Shown one piece after another: positions 15,614-25,900 of a stretch of 56,211 nucleotides of DNA (its first letter is position 1; every line of letters begins with the position of its first letter). A program made the position numbers and the translations under genes. Source of the DNA: a virus; the IMG/VR virus record IMGVR_UViG_3300010354_000111, positions 1 to 56,211 of that record; one strand, 5' to 3'. Below the pieces are notes generated by a model. The model was not told the origin of the DNA, made no database searches, and worked only from the letters and a program-made list of their open reading frames with translations.

Positions 15614-16365
15614 TAAAAATCTTCAAAAGTTTCTATAAAGTCAATATCATCGCCGGGCTTGGCCGTATTAGGGGATACCTCTACAGTATAAGTCTGTTGC
15701 CTATCACTTAATGCTTTATCATTATACGTCTTTGCAGTAGCTTTTCTAATAATACCTTGTTTGCTTACAGGACCATAGAAATTTAATTTCATTATAAAAC
15801 TTAGTGTCCAAATAATAGATCTTCTAGAAGCGAAATCTCCCTCATACTGATCTTCGTATGATATATTTTCTAAAAGAATAGGTAAATCATTTTTAATATC
15901 TAGTAATGGAACAGCCTTTAAAGTTAAATTATAATCAGGATTGAAGTATGGCAATATCTGTTCAATAATTTGTAATCCATCATCTTGATTTTTAGAATAA
16001 ACATACAAACTTACATTTATGTTGTAAGGAGAAGGTGCGTATTGACCATTCACTGATGTAGTAGTTGTATTTATATTTCTATTTTGAGTAATTGGACTTA
16101 TTTTTCTATTAGGATCATGATATATCCCTGTCATCTCAAAAGACATTCTAGGTAATACTACCTGTATTTTATTTTCTTCCAATACAGGTTGTTGTACTAT
16201 TCTTTGAATAAATTTTTGTTTAGGAGCGTAAGATAACGGAACCTTTATTGTTTGTATTGTACTACCAGAAGAATTTCTTCTTTCTATATAGATGTCGTTA
16301 AACATATTTCCAAAAGCAACGATGGATTTTCTAATGGTCCCCCAATAAAAAGTTTGATTCAACAT
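15613..16365 (-). CDS. gp15: Tail sheath stabiliser / completion protein gp15
   Basis: gp15 caps the tail after sheath assembly and connects it to the neck. The 250-residue product (T4: 272) starts with FYWGTIRKSIVAFGNMFNDIYIERR, then VPLSYAPKQKFIQR and VVLPRMSFEMTGIYHDPNRKISP, the family signature. It continues with YNINVSLYVYSKNQDDGLQIIEQILPYFNPDYNLTLK. It lies between gp16 and gp14 as in T4, with overlapping starts and stops. Confidence 0.95.
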   Translation of the reverse strand: MLNQTFYWGTIRKSIVAFGNMFNDIYIERRNSSGSTIQTIKVPLSYAPKQKFIQRIVQQPVLEENKIQVVLPRMSFEMTGIYHDPNRKISPITQNRNINTTTTSVNGQYAPSPYNINVSLYVYSKNQDDGLQIIEQILPYFNPDYNLTLKAVPLLDIKNDLPILLENISYEDQYEGDFASRRSIIWTLSFIMKLNFYGPVSKQGIIRKATAKTYNDKALSDRQQTYTVEVSPNTAKPGDDIDFIETFEDF

Positions 16366-17114
16366 TACCTGTAAACCTCACCAAATGGATTTCTTTCAGT
16401 AAAATCTAAAATATCATCTATGTTAGTATTAAAATCTTCATTATCCGCAGCTGGATCTTTAGATTGTACTGTATATGATTCTAATACTAATGATGATTCA
16501 GATGTGTATTCTAATAGTAAAGGATCTCCATCCTCTTTGTGAAATTCATATAATTCCAAATCTAATCTTTGATCGTCTAATTGATTATCTATTTCAGCTA
16601 TACCAGTATCAATTCTTTCATCTGAGAATTGATACAATTCGCAATCTAATTTAAATACAAATAATTTTCCTATTTGAAAGAAAGGATCTTCTGCAATAAC
16701 TTTTCTTACTTCAAAAAAAGATTTAGTCATTGGAAAATATAAAAGATCTCCTTCAGCAGGTCTCAATTCTAAAATAGTATTGCCATATCTGCCAACAGAC
16801 TCTAACCATCTTTTTCTAGCAACCACAAATCTGGCAGTATCTCTTAATTCTACACCAAACTTAGATAGTAGTTCACCCTCTCCTTCAAACCCCATAACAT
16901 TTTCCATATACATTTCTATTGGATAAGCATGCTCAAAGGTATTCAAAGGATCCTCACCCAAAACAATATCTTCGTTGAATGTCTTTCTAGGAATATAGTA
17001 TGTTTCAAAACCATAAATTTTCAAACATTCTATAATCAAATCTTCATATAGGTTATGCTCCGACCTTCTACCAATCGGTATACCTGAATGAAAATAATGA
17101 TTAACTGTAGGCAT
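16365..17114 (-). CDS. gp14: Neck protein gp14
   Basis: gp14 joins gp13 to complete the head neck after packaging. The 249-residue product (T4: 256) begins NHYFHSGIPIGRRSEHNLYEDLIIECLKIYGFETYYIPR, then LGEDPLNTFEHAYPIEMYMENVMGFEGEGELLSKFGVE and DTARFVVARKRW, the most conserved gp14 blocks. The acidic C-terminal part ends in ILDFTERNPFGEV. It is followed by gp15 with a one-base overlap and preceded by a 58-base gap in which I see no clear promoter. Confidence 0.96.
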   Translation of the reverse strand: MPTVNHYFHSGIPIGRRSEHNLYEDLIIECLKIYGFETYYIPRKTFNEDIVLGEDPLNTFEHAYPIEMYMENVMGFEGEGELLSKFGVELRDTARFVVARKRWLESVGRYGNTILELRPAEGDLLYFPMTKSFFEVRKVIAEDPFFQIGKLFVFKLDCELYQFSDERIDTGIAEIDNQLDDQRLDLELYEFHKEDGDPLLLEYTSESSLVLESYTVQSKDPAADNEDFNTNIDDILDFTERNPFGEVYR

Positions 17115-17172
17115 TTTCTTATTGACTTTCTATAGACAAGGTGTTAGTATTTGCTTTAAGCCTAGATGATAA

Positions 17173-17916
17173 TTAGCCTACAAACATATCAACAGGTAAT
17201 TCAAATCTACTTTGCATCATATCTTCAATCTGTTTTATTTCAGCTATGGCTTCTTGGTATATTGTGTCACCATTAAGAAGAACTCCACCAGGTAATTGTA
17301 CACCAGAGAATTTCTTTAAGTTAGTTCCCCATTGTCTTTTAAACAAAGCAGTCGTATACATTTTTAAAAAATAATCATCATATACGTCTGTATATGAATC
17401 TGGATCTAATATCCTGTAACACTCAATAATAGCATAGTCTCCTGCTGACACATCAGCAGTCCAATCCCAATCTATATACAGCCTATTCATGTGTCGATTA
17501 AATCTAACCGGTTTAGTACCTACCAATAACTGATTTATTAATTCTAATTCAGTTTTAACTTGATAGTAATAAATCAAATCTGTAGACATTAAAGAATAAA
17601 GATCGTTAACTAATATCTGGTAACGAATGTCAAACATGTTTAATCCTCTTGTTCTATTAGTAAGAGGAAGAATACGATTCACACCAACTACCAAATCGTT
17701 TGTTGTAATGTATCTGTCACTAATATTATTAGCTGTAAATTGGTGTTGTAAATATACCATTTCTACAGCGTCGTAATGATATTCCCTGTAAAACTGAAAG
17801 GCATCATCTATTCTATCTTCTAATTGATCGTCATCCACATTTATTTCAATAACAGGTTTGCCTAAATTTCTTAGACAATATTCCTTTAAATCTTCTCTAG
17901 TGGTTATTTTTGCCAT
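17173..17916 (-). CDS. gp13: Neck protein gp13
   Basis: gp13 binds the portal and forms the first neck ring. The 247-residue product (T4: 309) opens with TTREDLKEYCLRNLGKPVIEINVDDDQLEDRIDDAFQFYREYHYDA, the family's strongest motif, and shows FDIRYQILVNDLYSL, then LYIDWDW and the YDDYFLKMYTTALFKRQWGTNLKKFSGVQLPGG block. It sits upstream of gp14 and directly after the fibre gene at 17922. Confidence 0.95.
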   Translation of the reverse strand: MAKITTREDLKEYCLRNLGKPVIEINVDDDQLEDRIDDAFQFYREYHYDAVEMVYLQHQFTANNISDRYITTNDLVVGVNRILPLTNRTRGLNMFDIRYQILVNDLYSLMSTDLIYYYQVKTELELINQLLVGTKPVRFNRHMNRLYIDWDWTADVSAGDYAIIECYRILDPDSYTDVYDDYFLKMYTTALFKRQWGTNLKKFSGVQLPGGVLLNGDTIYQEAIAEIKQIEDMMQSRFELPVDMFVG

Positions 17917-17921
17917 TTATT

Positions 17922-19163
17922 TTACCAGGTTAAAAGGTTAGCTCTTTTCCATGTGTTAGCAGATATACAGATATATATGTAATCATTATCATATCTTATA
18001 TCACCAGGATTGCCACTATCACCTGCAGTTGTAGGTGCGGATAATGATGTTATGCTATTAGCAACTCCATTAGCTGAATAATAAGGTAAACCATTAATGT
18101 ATAGTAATGAATTTTGCACCGAAAGATATCTATTTACACCAAAGAAAACGTTGGCGTTGGATGATAACCAGACATTAAAGAAAGGAGCTGAAGATAACCC
18201 CAAAGTATAAATGTTTGGCGCACTTGGTGCTACATGCGATGTGACATTGGCAATTACAGCAGATACTCTTGTATTGGTAAAATACAGATTAGTTAATTCT
18301 ATGACATTAGATGTAGTTAAATCTACTCTATTAGCTCTTAGATTAATATTTGTAGTTATATTAGCAATGTTGGCATTAAAGCTAGTTAATAAAGCATAAT
18401 TACTTAAAGCTGCTAAATTAGCCTTTAGATCTATATTAGATTGATATACCGTAGTTCTTACATAATTATTAAGATCACTTATGTTAGCCTTAAGTATAAG
18501 ATTAGCATTAATTATATTCACATTGCTAACAAAATCGGCATTAGTCGCATACAAAGATAAATCTGATATATTAGCTTTTAAAATAAGATTAGTATTAATA
18601 CTAGTTACATTTGCTTGTAGTTCTGGTCTTGTTACATACGCAGTTAAATTACTCAAATCAGATACATTAGCTTTCAAATCTAATAAGGGAGATATATTTG
18701 CATATACTCTTGAATTAGTAAAATATAGATTGGAAAGATTTTCTGATATATTTGCTGTAGTTAAATTCAAATTTGCTACAGCTGAATTGACAAGTGTAAT
18801 AATATAACTGCCTGCAGTTGAAGGAATACCTGTTGCCATGGCAGCTGAAATGACAGTAACTGACCCCTCAGCTATTCTTACCACATTGGCACCAATATTT
18901 GCATCTAGACGATACACATATCTTCCTCCTGATAAATTAGCAGTATCTGTAGCTGTAAGATTAAGTCTTACGTTTCCATTACCAGCATCGATGAGAGTCG
19001 CATTAAAAATGGCAGAGGCATTTACGCTATCATATGATTTTTGCATTTGTGCATAAACAGTGTATCCATTTAAAGGCACTATATTTTTATCTTGATCTTT
19101 ATAAACAAAATATTCATTAAAAGTAGTGCCTTGATCTATAACTAAATTTTTTGTTGTTACCAT
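17922..19163 (-). CDS. Fibre-type protein with BppU-like N-domain and coiled repeats
   Basis: The first 105 residues (LVIDQGTTFNEYFVYKD, then TVYAQMQKSYDS, then GRYVYRLDANIG, then VRIAEGSVTV) resemble the immunoglobulin-like N-domain of baseplate upper protein BppU and other tail appendage proteins. Residues 140-310 hold irregular repeats of LKANISDLSNY and NVTSINTNLI type, predicted as a trimeric coiled or beta-helical shaft. The C-terminal end (APSAPNIYTLGLSSAPFFNVWLSSNANVFFG and GDSGNPGDIRYDNDYIYICISANTWKR) looks like a distal fibre head motif found in many marine phage fibres. A role as an accessory tail or neck fibre is inferred from these parts and from its place between gp13 and the giant fibres. 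Confidence 0.65.
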   Translation of the reverse strand: MVTTKNLVIDQGTTFNEYFVYKDQDKNIVPLNGYTVYAQMQKSYDSVNASAIFNATLIDAGNGNVRLNLTATDTANLSGGRYVYRLDANIGANVVRIAEGSVTVISAAMATGIPSTAGSYIITLVNSAVANLNLTTANISENLSNLYFTNSRVYANISPLLDLKANVSDLSNLTAYVTRPELQANVTSINTNLILKANISDLSLYATNADFVSNVNIINANLILKANISDLNNYVRTTVYQSNIDLKANLAALSNYALLTSFNANIANITTNINLRANRVDLTTSNVIELTNLYFTNTRVSAVIANVTSHVAPSAPNIYTLGLSSAPFFNVWLSSNANVFFGVNRYLSVQNSLLYINGLPYYSANGVANSITSLSAPTTAGDSGNPGDIRYDNDYIYICISANTWKRANLLTW

Positions 19164-19166
19164 TTT

Positions 19167-22100
19167 TTATCCGCAGTGATATGTACAGGCTATTGTTTTA
19201 ACTTCTGTTGGTGATGAAAAAGTTACCGCCTCTCTAGCTTTAGCTACAGTATAATTCTTTAAATTCTCATCATTTTGATTCATACCCTTACCTCTCATCG
19301 AGGATGTTGTAATATAATCACCTATTTCTATATCTCCACCCTCACCGCAAACATTTATTTGACCTTCACCTAATGAATTAAAAATAACTAATCTATTATT
19401 ATTATAAGCACTTACAAATTCTGCCTTGACCGATCTAGTTATTTTAGAATCATTGTTTGCTGACGGAACTTGTGTAGTTTCGACTTCATTTATTTGTACT
19501 GTTATAGATTCACTATTGTTGTTAACAGTAAAATCAGATAACGCAGCGGGGATATGATCTGATTTATCTATATCATTACAAATAACTCCGACCACCGCCT
19601 TTTGTCTAGGTAAGTGGGATAATCCCACTTTAGTAATAACATCACTTATAGATTTTTTAGATACAACCTCTATATCTATAACTATATCCCCAAATGTGAA
19701 TTCTTCGTTATAATCTAATAATCCATCGTGTGATCCGGTAAATGGACCTACGCCTGCTGGTGCTCCTGTACCATCCCAATAGATAGCATAAGCACCTGTT
19801 GTAGCTAATTGAACTACATTTATGGCAGTATTAGTTGAATCTAAATATGCAAAATAACCTGCAAAACTAGAATGACCTATTTCTGCATAAGTTTTTATTT
19901 GATCTACGCCTGGATATTTAAAATAGAAACCTCCTGCTATATTGTTACCACCTAATAAAGTTTGAGTATTCCAAAATTGATTTTCTCGATTACTATCCCA
20001 AGCAACAAATTCTCCTGCAAAATTAGCACTACACGCTCCAAAGAATTTAGAACCCCTGTTAGGTGAAAAGGTTCCTGGATAATAATAACCATACGCTGAA
20101 TATTGTTGCGATCCTAAATGAAAAGTTGTTCTTAAAGTATTTAAGGCTGTATAAAAACTGTTCAGTTGTACAACACCATTACTGTTCAAAATTGAAGTAC
20201 TTTCCCAATTTCCATCAATATTATTAGTTCTTCCTCTCAATCCTACGATAGCAGCAGATGAATTTAATCCTCCGAAACTTGCTACTCCATAACCATTGTT
20301 ATTAGATATGTTTCTACTTACAACAGCTAAACCAATAGAATCATTCACATTAGATTCAAATACTCCAACTGCTTGCATAACACCACCAGTAGTAGTGTTT
20401 ACAACTTGTGTGCCTGTACCAAGCGAAAAAGTTCTACCGCTTGTTGTTGCTACTGTGCCTGTAGTTAACTTATTAACAGCTAATGTACCATCTACTATTA
20501 CAGTTCCACTCAAACCAGAAGCCGTAATCTTAGAATCTGTTATTTGCCCCGCAGCAATTTTATTTGTTGTAACTGAGTCAACAGCTAATTGTGTGGCGGT
20601 TACTGTTCCATCTACTAGTAATCCCCCATTAATGTAAGAAGTAAATTGTATCCATGTGCCAGTACTAGTGTTCCAATATCTAGTTTCGGAAAATTTAGCA
20701 GCGGAATTATAAAGTGTTACCTCATCTCTATTTACTCTATTTGTAGGAGAGGAACCACCAAAAATTTCAGTGATAGCTAGATTAGCAGTATCGTTATTCC
20801 AAGATGTTCCAGCTATAGATTTAGCAACAGAATAATTGCCTCTACTACCTGAGGATCCGTTAGTTCCATTAGTACCGTTTGATCCTTGTGCACCTTTTTC
20901 TACAAATACCACATATGAACTATTTGCTAATTTAATGTAAGAATTGCCATCTGTTAACTTTATAACATTGTTTACTACAGCACCTGCTGAATTAGCAGCT
21001 GCAAATGAGGAAAAAGAACCACCGGCGCCTGGACCATTTAAAAATGTTATTGGATTGGATCCTGTTGCAGTGGACAACTGATCCAGTGTTTTAGTGTTAC
21101 CTGTGGAATCAGTAATAGTGATAGTTCTAGCTAATGAACCTGAACCAAATAAAATATTACCACCAGAGTCTCTAATAGCTAGACCTCTGCTATCAATCAT
21201 AGAAGCAGTAATAACATTTGCACCAATGTGTTTTGCTGTGATTGCATTAGTAGCTATTTGTAAAGTAGTTACAGCGTTAGCAACTATATTATTAGCTTCT
21301 ACAACATTGGCTTGTAATGCTCTAGCATAAACAGAATTAGCAGCTAATTGAACTGCAGTAATCGCATTTGCAGCAATGTTATTAGCTTCTACAACATTTG
21401 CTTGTAAAGCTCTAGCATAAACTGAATTAGCTGCTAATTGAACGGCAGTGACCGCATTGGCCGCTATATTATTCGCCTCCACTACATTTGCTTGTAAAGC
21501 TCCCGCATAGATAGATAAGGCAGCTATTTTTACTGCAGTTACAGCATTTGCTTGTATTTTGGCTGAAGTTACAGCGTTGGCTTCTATAGCTCCAGCATAA
21601 ACTGAATTCGCTGCTAATTTATTTGCATCAATAGAATTAGCAGCAATTTTATCCGTAGTTACAGCATTTGTGGCAATAGCATTAGCAGTTACAGAATTCG
21701 CCGCGAATACATTGGCAGTTAAGGACCCTGCTGCTATTTCTGTAGCACTTATGGCACCTGCTGCAATTTTACCTGCAACTACAGCATTTACTGCTAATAA
21801 ATCTGAATTAATTGCACCAGCTTCAATTTGTTCTGTCTTTACTGCTCCAGCAGCTATTTTTCCAGCAGTTACTGCGTTTGCTAATATTTTATTTGCAGTT
21901 ACAGCATTAGCAGCTAATTCTGTAGCACTAACAGCTCCTGCTGCAATAGTTCCAGCAACAACTGATCCAGAAGCTAATTTTGCAGATGTAATGGCTCCTG
22001 CTTGTATAGCAGCAGAATTTATAGAATTAGCACCTACAATAGGAGTACCAGAACCAGTAATATAACTATTGTAACTATTCCATGCACCGCCTATATTAAT

Positions 22101-22910
22101 GTATAGATTACTATCTACAGTCCAAAACACCGTCCTTCCATCAAACAATGTTGTATTTGGTAAATTATATGGATCAGTCCAAATGCCTACACTTGCTAGG
22201 GAATTAGCTGTTGGTGTATATGCTGCTGAAGGTGATATCCAATTACCTTCATTATATACGTATAAAGTATTACTTAATAATACTTGGCGACCATTAAAAT
22301 TATTTGTAGAGGGCAGGGTTCCAACTACTTGAACGGATGCTATAGTGTTAGCGTTCGGAGTCAGAGCACTAGCATTTATCCAAGATGTACCATTCCAAGC
22401 ATATAATTTGTTATCAGTAGTATTGAAAACTATCTGTCCATTAGTGGTACCTGGCGAAGCTATACTATTTACTAAACCTACAGGAGAAGGCGTATTAGCA
22501 CTAATATTAGCTATCAAGTTAGTTAAATTAATTATAGAAATTAAATTGATATTTGCTAATGCGTTTCCTAAATTAGATAAATTTACTATTTGTATATTAG
22601 CTAAGGCGTTGTTTAGATTGTTTAAATTGACAGCATATACAGTATTAATAGCATTATTAAGATTCGTAAGATTTACAGCATATACTGAATTTAATGCATT
22701 ATTAAGATTTGTAAGATTTACGGCGGCAACACTATCTACATAAGCTATAGTTGCATATCCATTCCCTCCACCTCCGCCACCGCCTGTAATAGCTATGGCA
22801 TAAACATTAGCAATATTTTTATTAATTTTATCAAAGGCTGTGCGAATGGGATCGCCTGTCCCATCATTAGCACTACTACCAATATTTACGTTACTTATTG
22901 TATATGGCAT
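19167..22910 (-). CDS. Giant tail fibre protein, paralogue A (1247 aa)
   Basis: The N-terminus (ISNVNIGSSANDGTGDPIRTAFDKINKNIANVYA) is almost the same as that of the adjacent 1926-residue protein and is common at the base of marine phage fibres. It is followed by NLNNALNSVYAVNL-type heptad-like repeats, a domain with NSLASVGIW and FDGRTVFW, and then about 18 short repeats of the kind ANAVTAVQLAANSVYARAL (nucleotides about 21200-22020). Next come a short collagen-like Gly-X-Y stretch (GSNGTNGTNGSSGSRG), a globular region, and a C-terminal domain of about 200 residues (GPFTGSHDGLLDYNEEFTFGD; GEGQINVCGEGGDIEIGDYITTSS). The layout is that of a trimeric fibre with a distal head. It ends TIACTYHCG. 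Host receptor binding is inferred. Confidence 0.82.
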   Translation of the reverse strand: MPYTISNVNIGSSANDGTGDPIRTAFDKINKNIANVYAIAITGGGGGGGNGYATIAYVDSVAAVNLTNLNNALNSVYAVNLTNLNNAINTVYAVNLNNLNNALANIQIVNLSNLGNALANINLISIINLTNLIANISANTPSPVGLVNSIASPGTTNGQIVFNTTDNKLYAWNGTSWINASALTPNANTIASVQVVGTLPSTNNFNGRQVLLSNTLYVYNEGNWISPSAAYTPTANSLASVGIWTDPYNLPNTTLFDGRTVFWTVDSNLYINIGGAWNSYNSYITGSGTPIVGANSINSAAIQAGAITSAKLASGSVVAGTIAAGAVSATELAANAVTANKILANAVTAGKIAAGAVKTEQIEAGAINSDLLAVNAVVAGKIAAGAISATEIAAGSLTANVFAANSVTANAIATNAVTTDKIAANSIDANKLAANSVYAGAIEANAVTSAKIQANAVTAVKIAALSIYAGALQANVVEANNIAANAVTAVQLAANSVYARALQANVVEANNIAANAITAVQLAANSVYARALQANVVEANNIVANAVTTLQIATNAITAKHIGANVITASMIDSRGLAIRDSGGNILFGSGSLARTITITDSTGNTKTLDQLSTATGSNPITFLNGPGAGGSFSSFAAANSAGAVVNNVIKLTDGNSYIKLANSSYVVFVEKGAQGSNGTNGTNGSSGSRGNYSVAKSIAGTSWNNDTANLAITEIFGGSSPTNRVNRDEVTLYNSAAKFSETRYWNTSTGTWIQFTSYINGGLLVDGTVTATQLAVDSVTTNKIAAGQITDSKITASGLSGTVIVDGTLAVNKLTTGTVATTSGRTFSLGTGTQVVNTTTGGVMQAVGVFESNVNDSIGLAVVSRNISNNNGYGVASFGGLNSSAAIVGLRGRTNNIDGNWESTSILNSNGVVQLNSFYTALNTLRTTFHLGSQQYSAYGYYYPGTFSPNRGSKFFGACSANFAGEFVAWDSNRENQFWNTQTLLGGNNIAGGFYFKYPGVDQIKTYAEIGHSSFAGYFAYLDSTNTAINVVQLATTGAYAIYWDGTGAPAGVGPFTGSHDGLLDYNEEFTFGDIVIDIEVVSKKSISDVITKVGLSHLPRQKAVVGVICNDIDKSDHIPAALSDFTVNNNSESITVQINEVETTQVPSANNDSKITRSVKAEFVSAYNNNRLVIFNSLGEGQINVCGEGGDIEIGDYITTSSMRGKGMNQNDENLKNYTVAKAREAVTFSSPTEVKTIACTYHCG

Positions 22911-22913
22911 TTA

Positions 22914-25900
22914 TTATCCAGCGTGATAAATACAAGCTATTGTTTTAACTTCTGTTGGTGAGGAAAATGTTACTGCTTCTCTAGATTTGGCTACAGTATA
23001 ATTTCGGAAAAGATCATCAGCTTGTTTCATACCTTTGCCTCTCATAGAAGATGTAGTAATAAAATCTCCAATTTCTATGTCTCCGCCTTCGCCGCAAACA
23101 TTTATTTGACCCTCGCCTAAAGCATTGAAGGTAATTAATCTGTTGTTTTCTAATATTGCTTGATACTGAGGTTTGACTTTGAATACAGGAGTATTTACTT
23201 CTTTAGATTTAACTGTTGGTGTGGTAATTCCAGTTGCCTCATTATATGTATCTTCTATTTCTATAGTATTAGTATCTTCCTCAAACTCTCCTAAAGCAGC
23301 AGGTATATGTGTGGTTAAGTCAACATCTGAACTAATTACACCCACGGCTGCCTTTTGATTAGGCGCACTTGATAAAGAAACTTTAGTTATAGTATCACTT
23401 ATACCATGCCTTGCCACAACTTCTACATCAACTACTATATCTCCAAATTCAAAAGTTTCACTATAATCCAATAATGCATCATGGCCTCCTGTAAATGGAC
23501 CTACACCTGCTCCGGTCCCAGAAGTACCAACCCAATAAAGAGCGTAGCTACCAGTTGTAGCAGTTTGGGCAATTTGTACAGTATTTATAGCAGTGCCAGA
23601 TGTGTTCCTTGACTGAAAATAACCAGCCACAGCATTACCTGCAATTTCTGCGTATGATTTAATAACACTAGAGCCAGAATGAAAGAAGTATGTGCCAATA
23701 CCAAACGAAACACCTGCTAAAAGTGTTTGTGTTCTTACAGAATTTGGATTAGTAGCCGCCCATCTGAAAAATTCACCCGCATAATTTGCAGAACATAAAT
23801 CGAAACTTTGCACAATTCCTGCTGCACCACTAGTTGAATATGTACCGGTAGCAGCTCTACTTACCAACCCATAACCAAAAGTAGACGCAAGATTATTTAA
23901 ACCATGATTGAAATTGGAAGCACACGCCTCATTAACTGTGTTTAAAATGACGGCATTTACCCAATTTCCATCTATAGAATTGGTTCTACCCTTTAAACCA
24001 GCATAAGAAGCAGCCCCATTTAATCCAGCAAATCCTGCAAAACAATAACCATTATTATTAGAGATACTTCTAGCTATCGCCGTTACCCCTATAGAATCAT
24101 TTGTAGAAGTTTCAAATACAGAGACTGCAGGCATTGCTGTGCCAGTTGTTACATTAATAACTTGTGTGCCTGCACCAAGTGAAAAAGTTCTACCAGTGCT
24201 AGTACTTACACTACCACTTGCTAATCTATCCACTGCTAAAGTACCGGTTGAAATAACTGTTCCGTTGATACCAGAAGCAGATATTCTATCTGTCGTAATT
24301 GAACCTGTAGCAATCTTAGCTGTGGTTACCGCGCCAGCGGCAATTTGATCAGCAGAAACGGTTCCATTTACTAGTAATCCTCCATTTATATAAGCAGTGA
24401 ATTGTATCCATGTGCCAGTTGTACTATTCCAATACCTAGTTTGAGAAAAATTAGCAGAAGTATTATATAACGTCACCTCATCTCTATTTACTCTATTTGA
24501 AGGAGAAGAACCACCTACAATATCAGTAATAGCTTGATTTGCTTCAGCATCAGACCAAGCAGATCCAGCAATAGCTTTTGCAATTTTAAGATTTCCTCTA
24601 GCACCAGGAGAGCCATTTGTTCCGTTAGTACCATTAGTACCATTAGTACCATTTGTTCCGTTAGTTCCGTTAGTTCCACTTGTCCCTGCAAATCCTAAAG
24701 AATATGCTGTAGTTGAACTCCATGTTATAGTATTAGTGGCAGCCGAATCTGTATCTGAATAGGTTTGAGATACTCCCCATAATGTAGTCCCTGCTACAGC
24801 TGCTGGCGGTGTAGTAGACCATCCATTCAATGTAGCAGGTGCGGTGAAAGCACCAGTTGCCCATGTATATGAACTTGTACCTCCAGGAAATGTTGTAGGA
24901 ATAACAGCACTCCATCTATACATTTCTATTTCAGCAGTTCTTCTACCAGGAGAGCCATTTGTTCCGTTAGTACCATTTGTTCCATTGGTGCCATTAGTAC
25001 CACTAGTGCCATTGGTGCCATTAGTACCGTTAGTACCATTAGTACCATTAGCACCAGAAGAAGCAATAAGTGCCCAATAAGCGGATCCAGTAGGCGCCGG
25101 GGTTTGATTAGAAAAACTTACTGGAGATAAGAAACCTAAACCAAGACTTGTGCCAGCAGTAGTGCCTACTGCTGCGCCCCCTAAAGTTTCACTTAAGGTA
25201 AATGTGGTACTGCCGTTAGTGGCAGTAATATAATAAGTATTACCTTCGTAAGTATTTGCATAATTTGTTATGGCACCTGTTCCTGCTCTTATGCCTTCTA
25301 CTTTCATTCCAAAACCAACTACTAACGTATTAGCAGGAGCAGCTGCTCCCAAACTAAAGGTGCCACTAGCTCCTATCGTTACAGTTCCAATACTTTGTGA
25401 ATTTGACCTACCATAGGTTGCTAAATAACTATTACCTTGATATATTACAGCATCATTATTATTGTAAGAAGCACTTGCAGAATAAGTCCCTCTCCAATTA
25501 ACAGAAACTCCCCTAAAGGCTTTGGATATTGAAAATCTTCTAGTAATACTGGCATAACCAGATCTTGAAGCAGTTATATCAACAAAACCTACATTTGCTC
25601 CTAAACTTGTAACAGTTTGTGTCCTGCTAGTTACTGCTTGACTAGTAATAACATTAGTTTTTACAGCATTGAAAGTCCAATTTCCACTATCATCTGCACC
25701 ACCGTTTAAGACAGTTATAGTGGTATTAGCGCCAGCATAACTCAATACAGTACCAAAACCGTCACATGGTAGGGTTATAGAATCGTTATCTAAATATGCT
25801 ACGACACCATTTGTTCCATTAGTACCATTCGTTCCGTTAGTACCATTTGTTCCATTAGTACCGGTACTACCTCTTTCCAAAAATAAGTTCCAACTACCAG

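Noticed and set aside
16068-16075. TATAAATA on the minus strand inside gp15
   Set aside because: It lies within conserved coding sequence more than 450 bases from the next start. In DNA this AT-rich such matches occur by chance.
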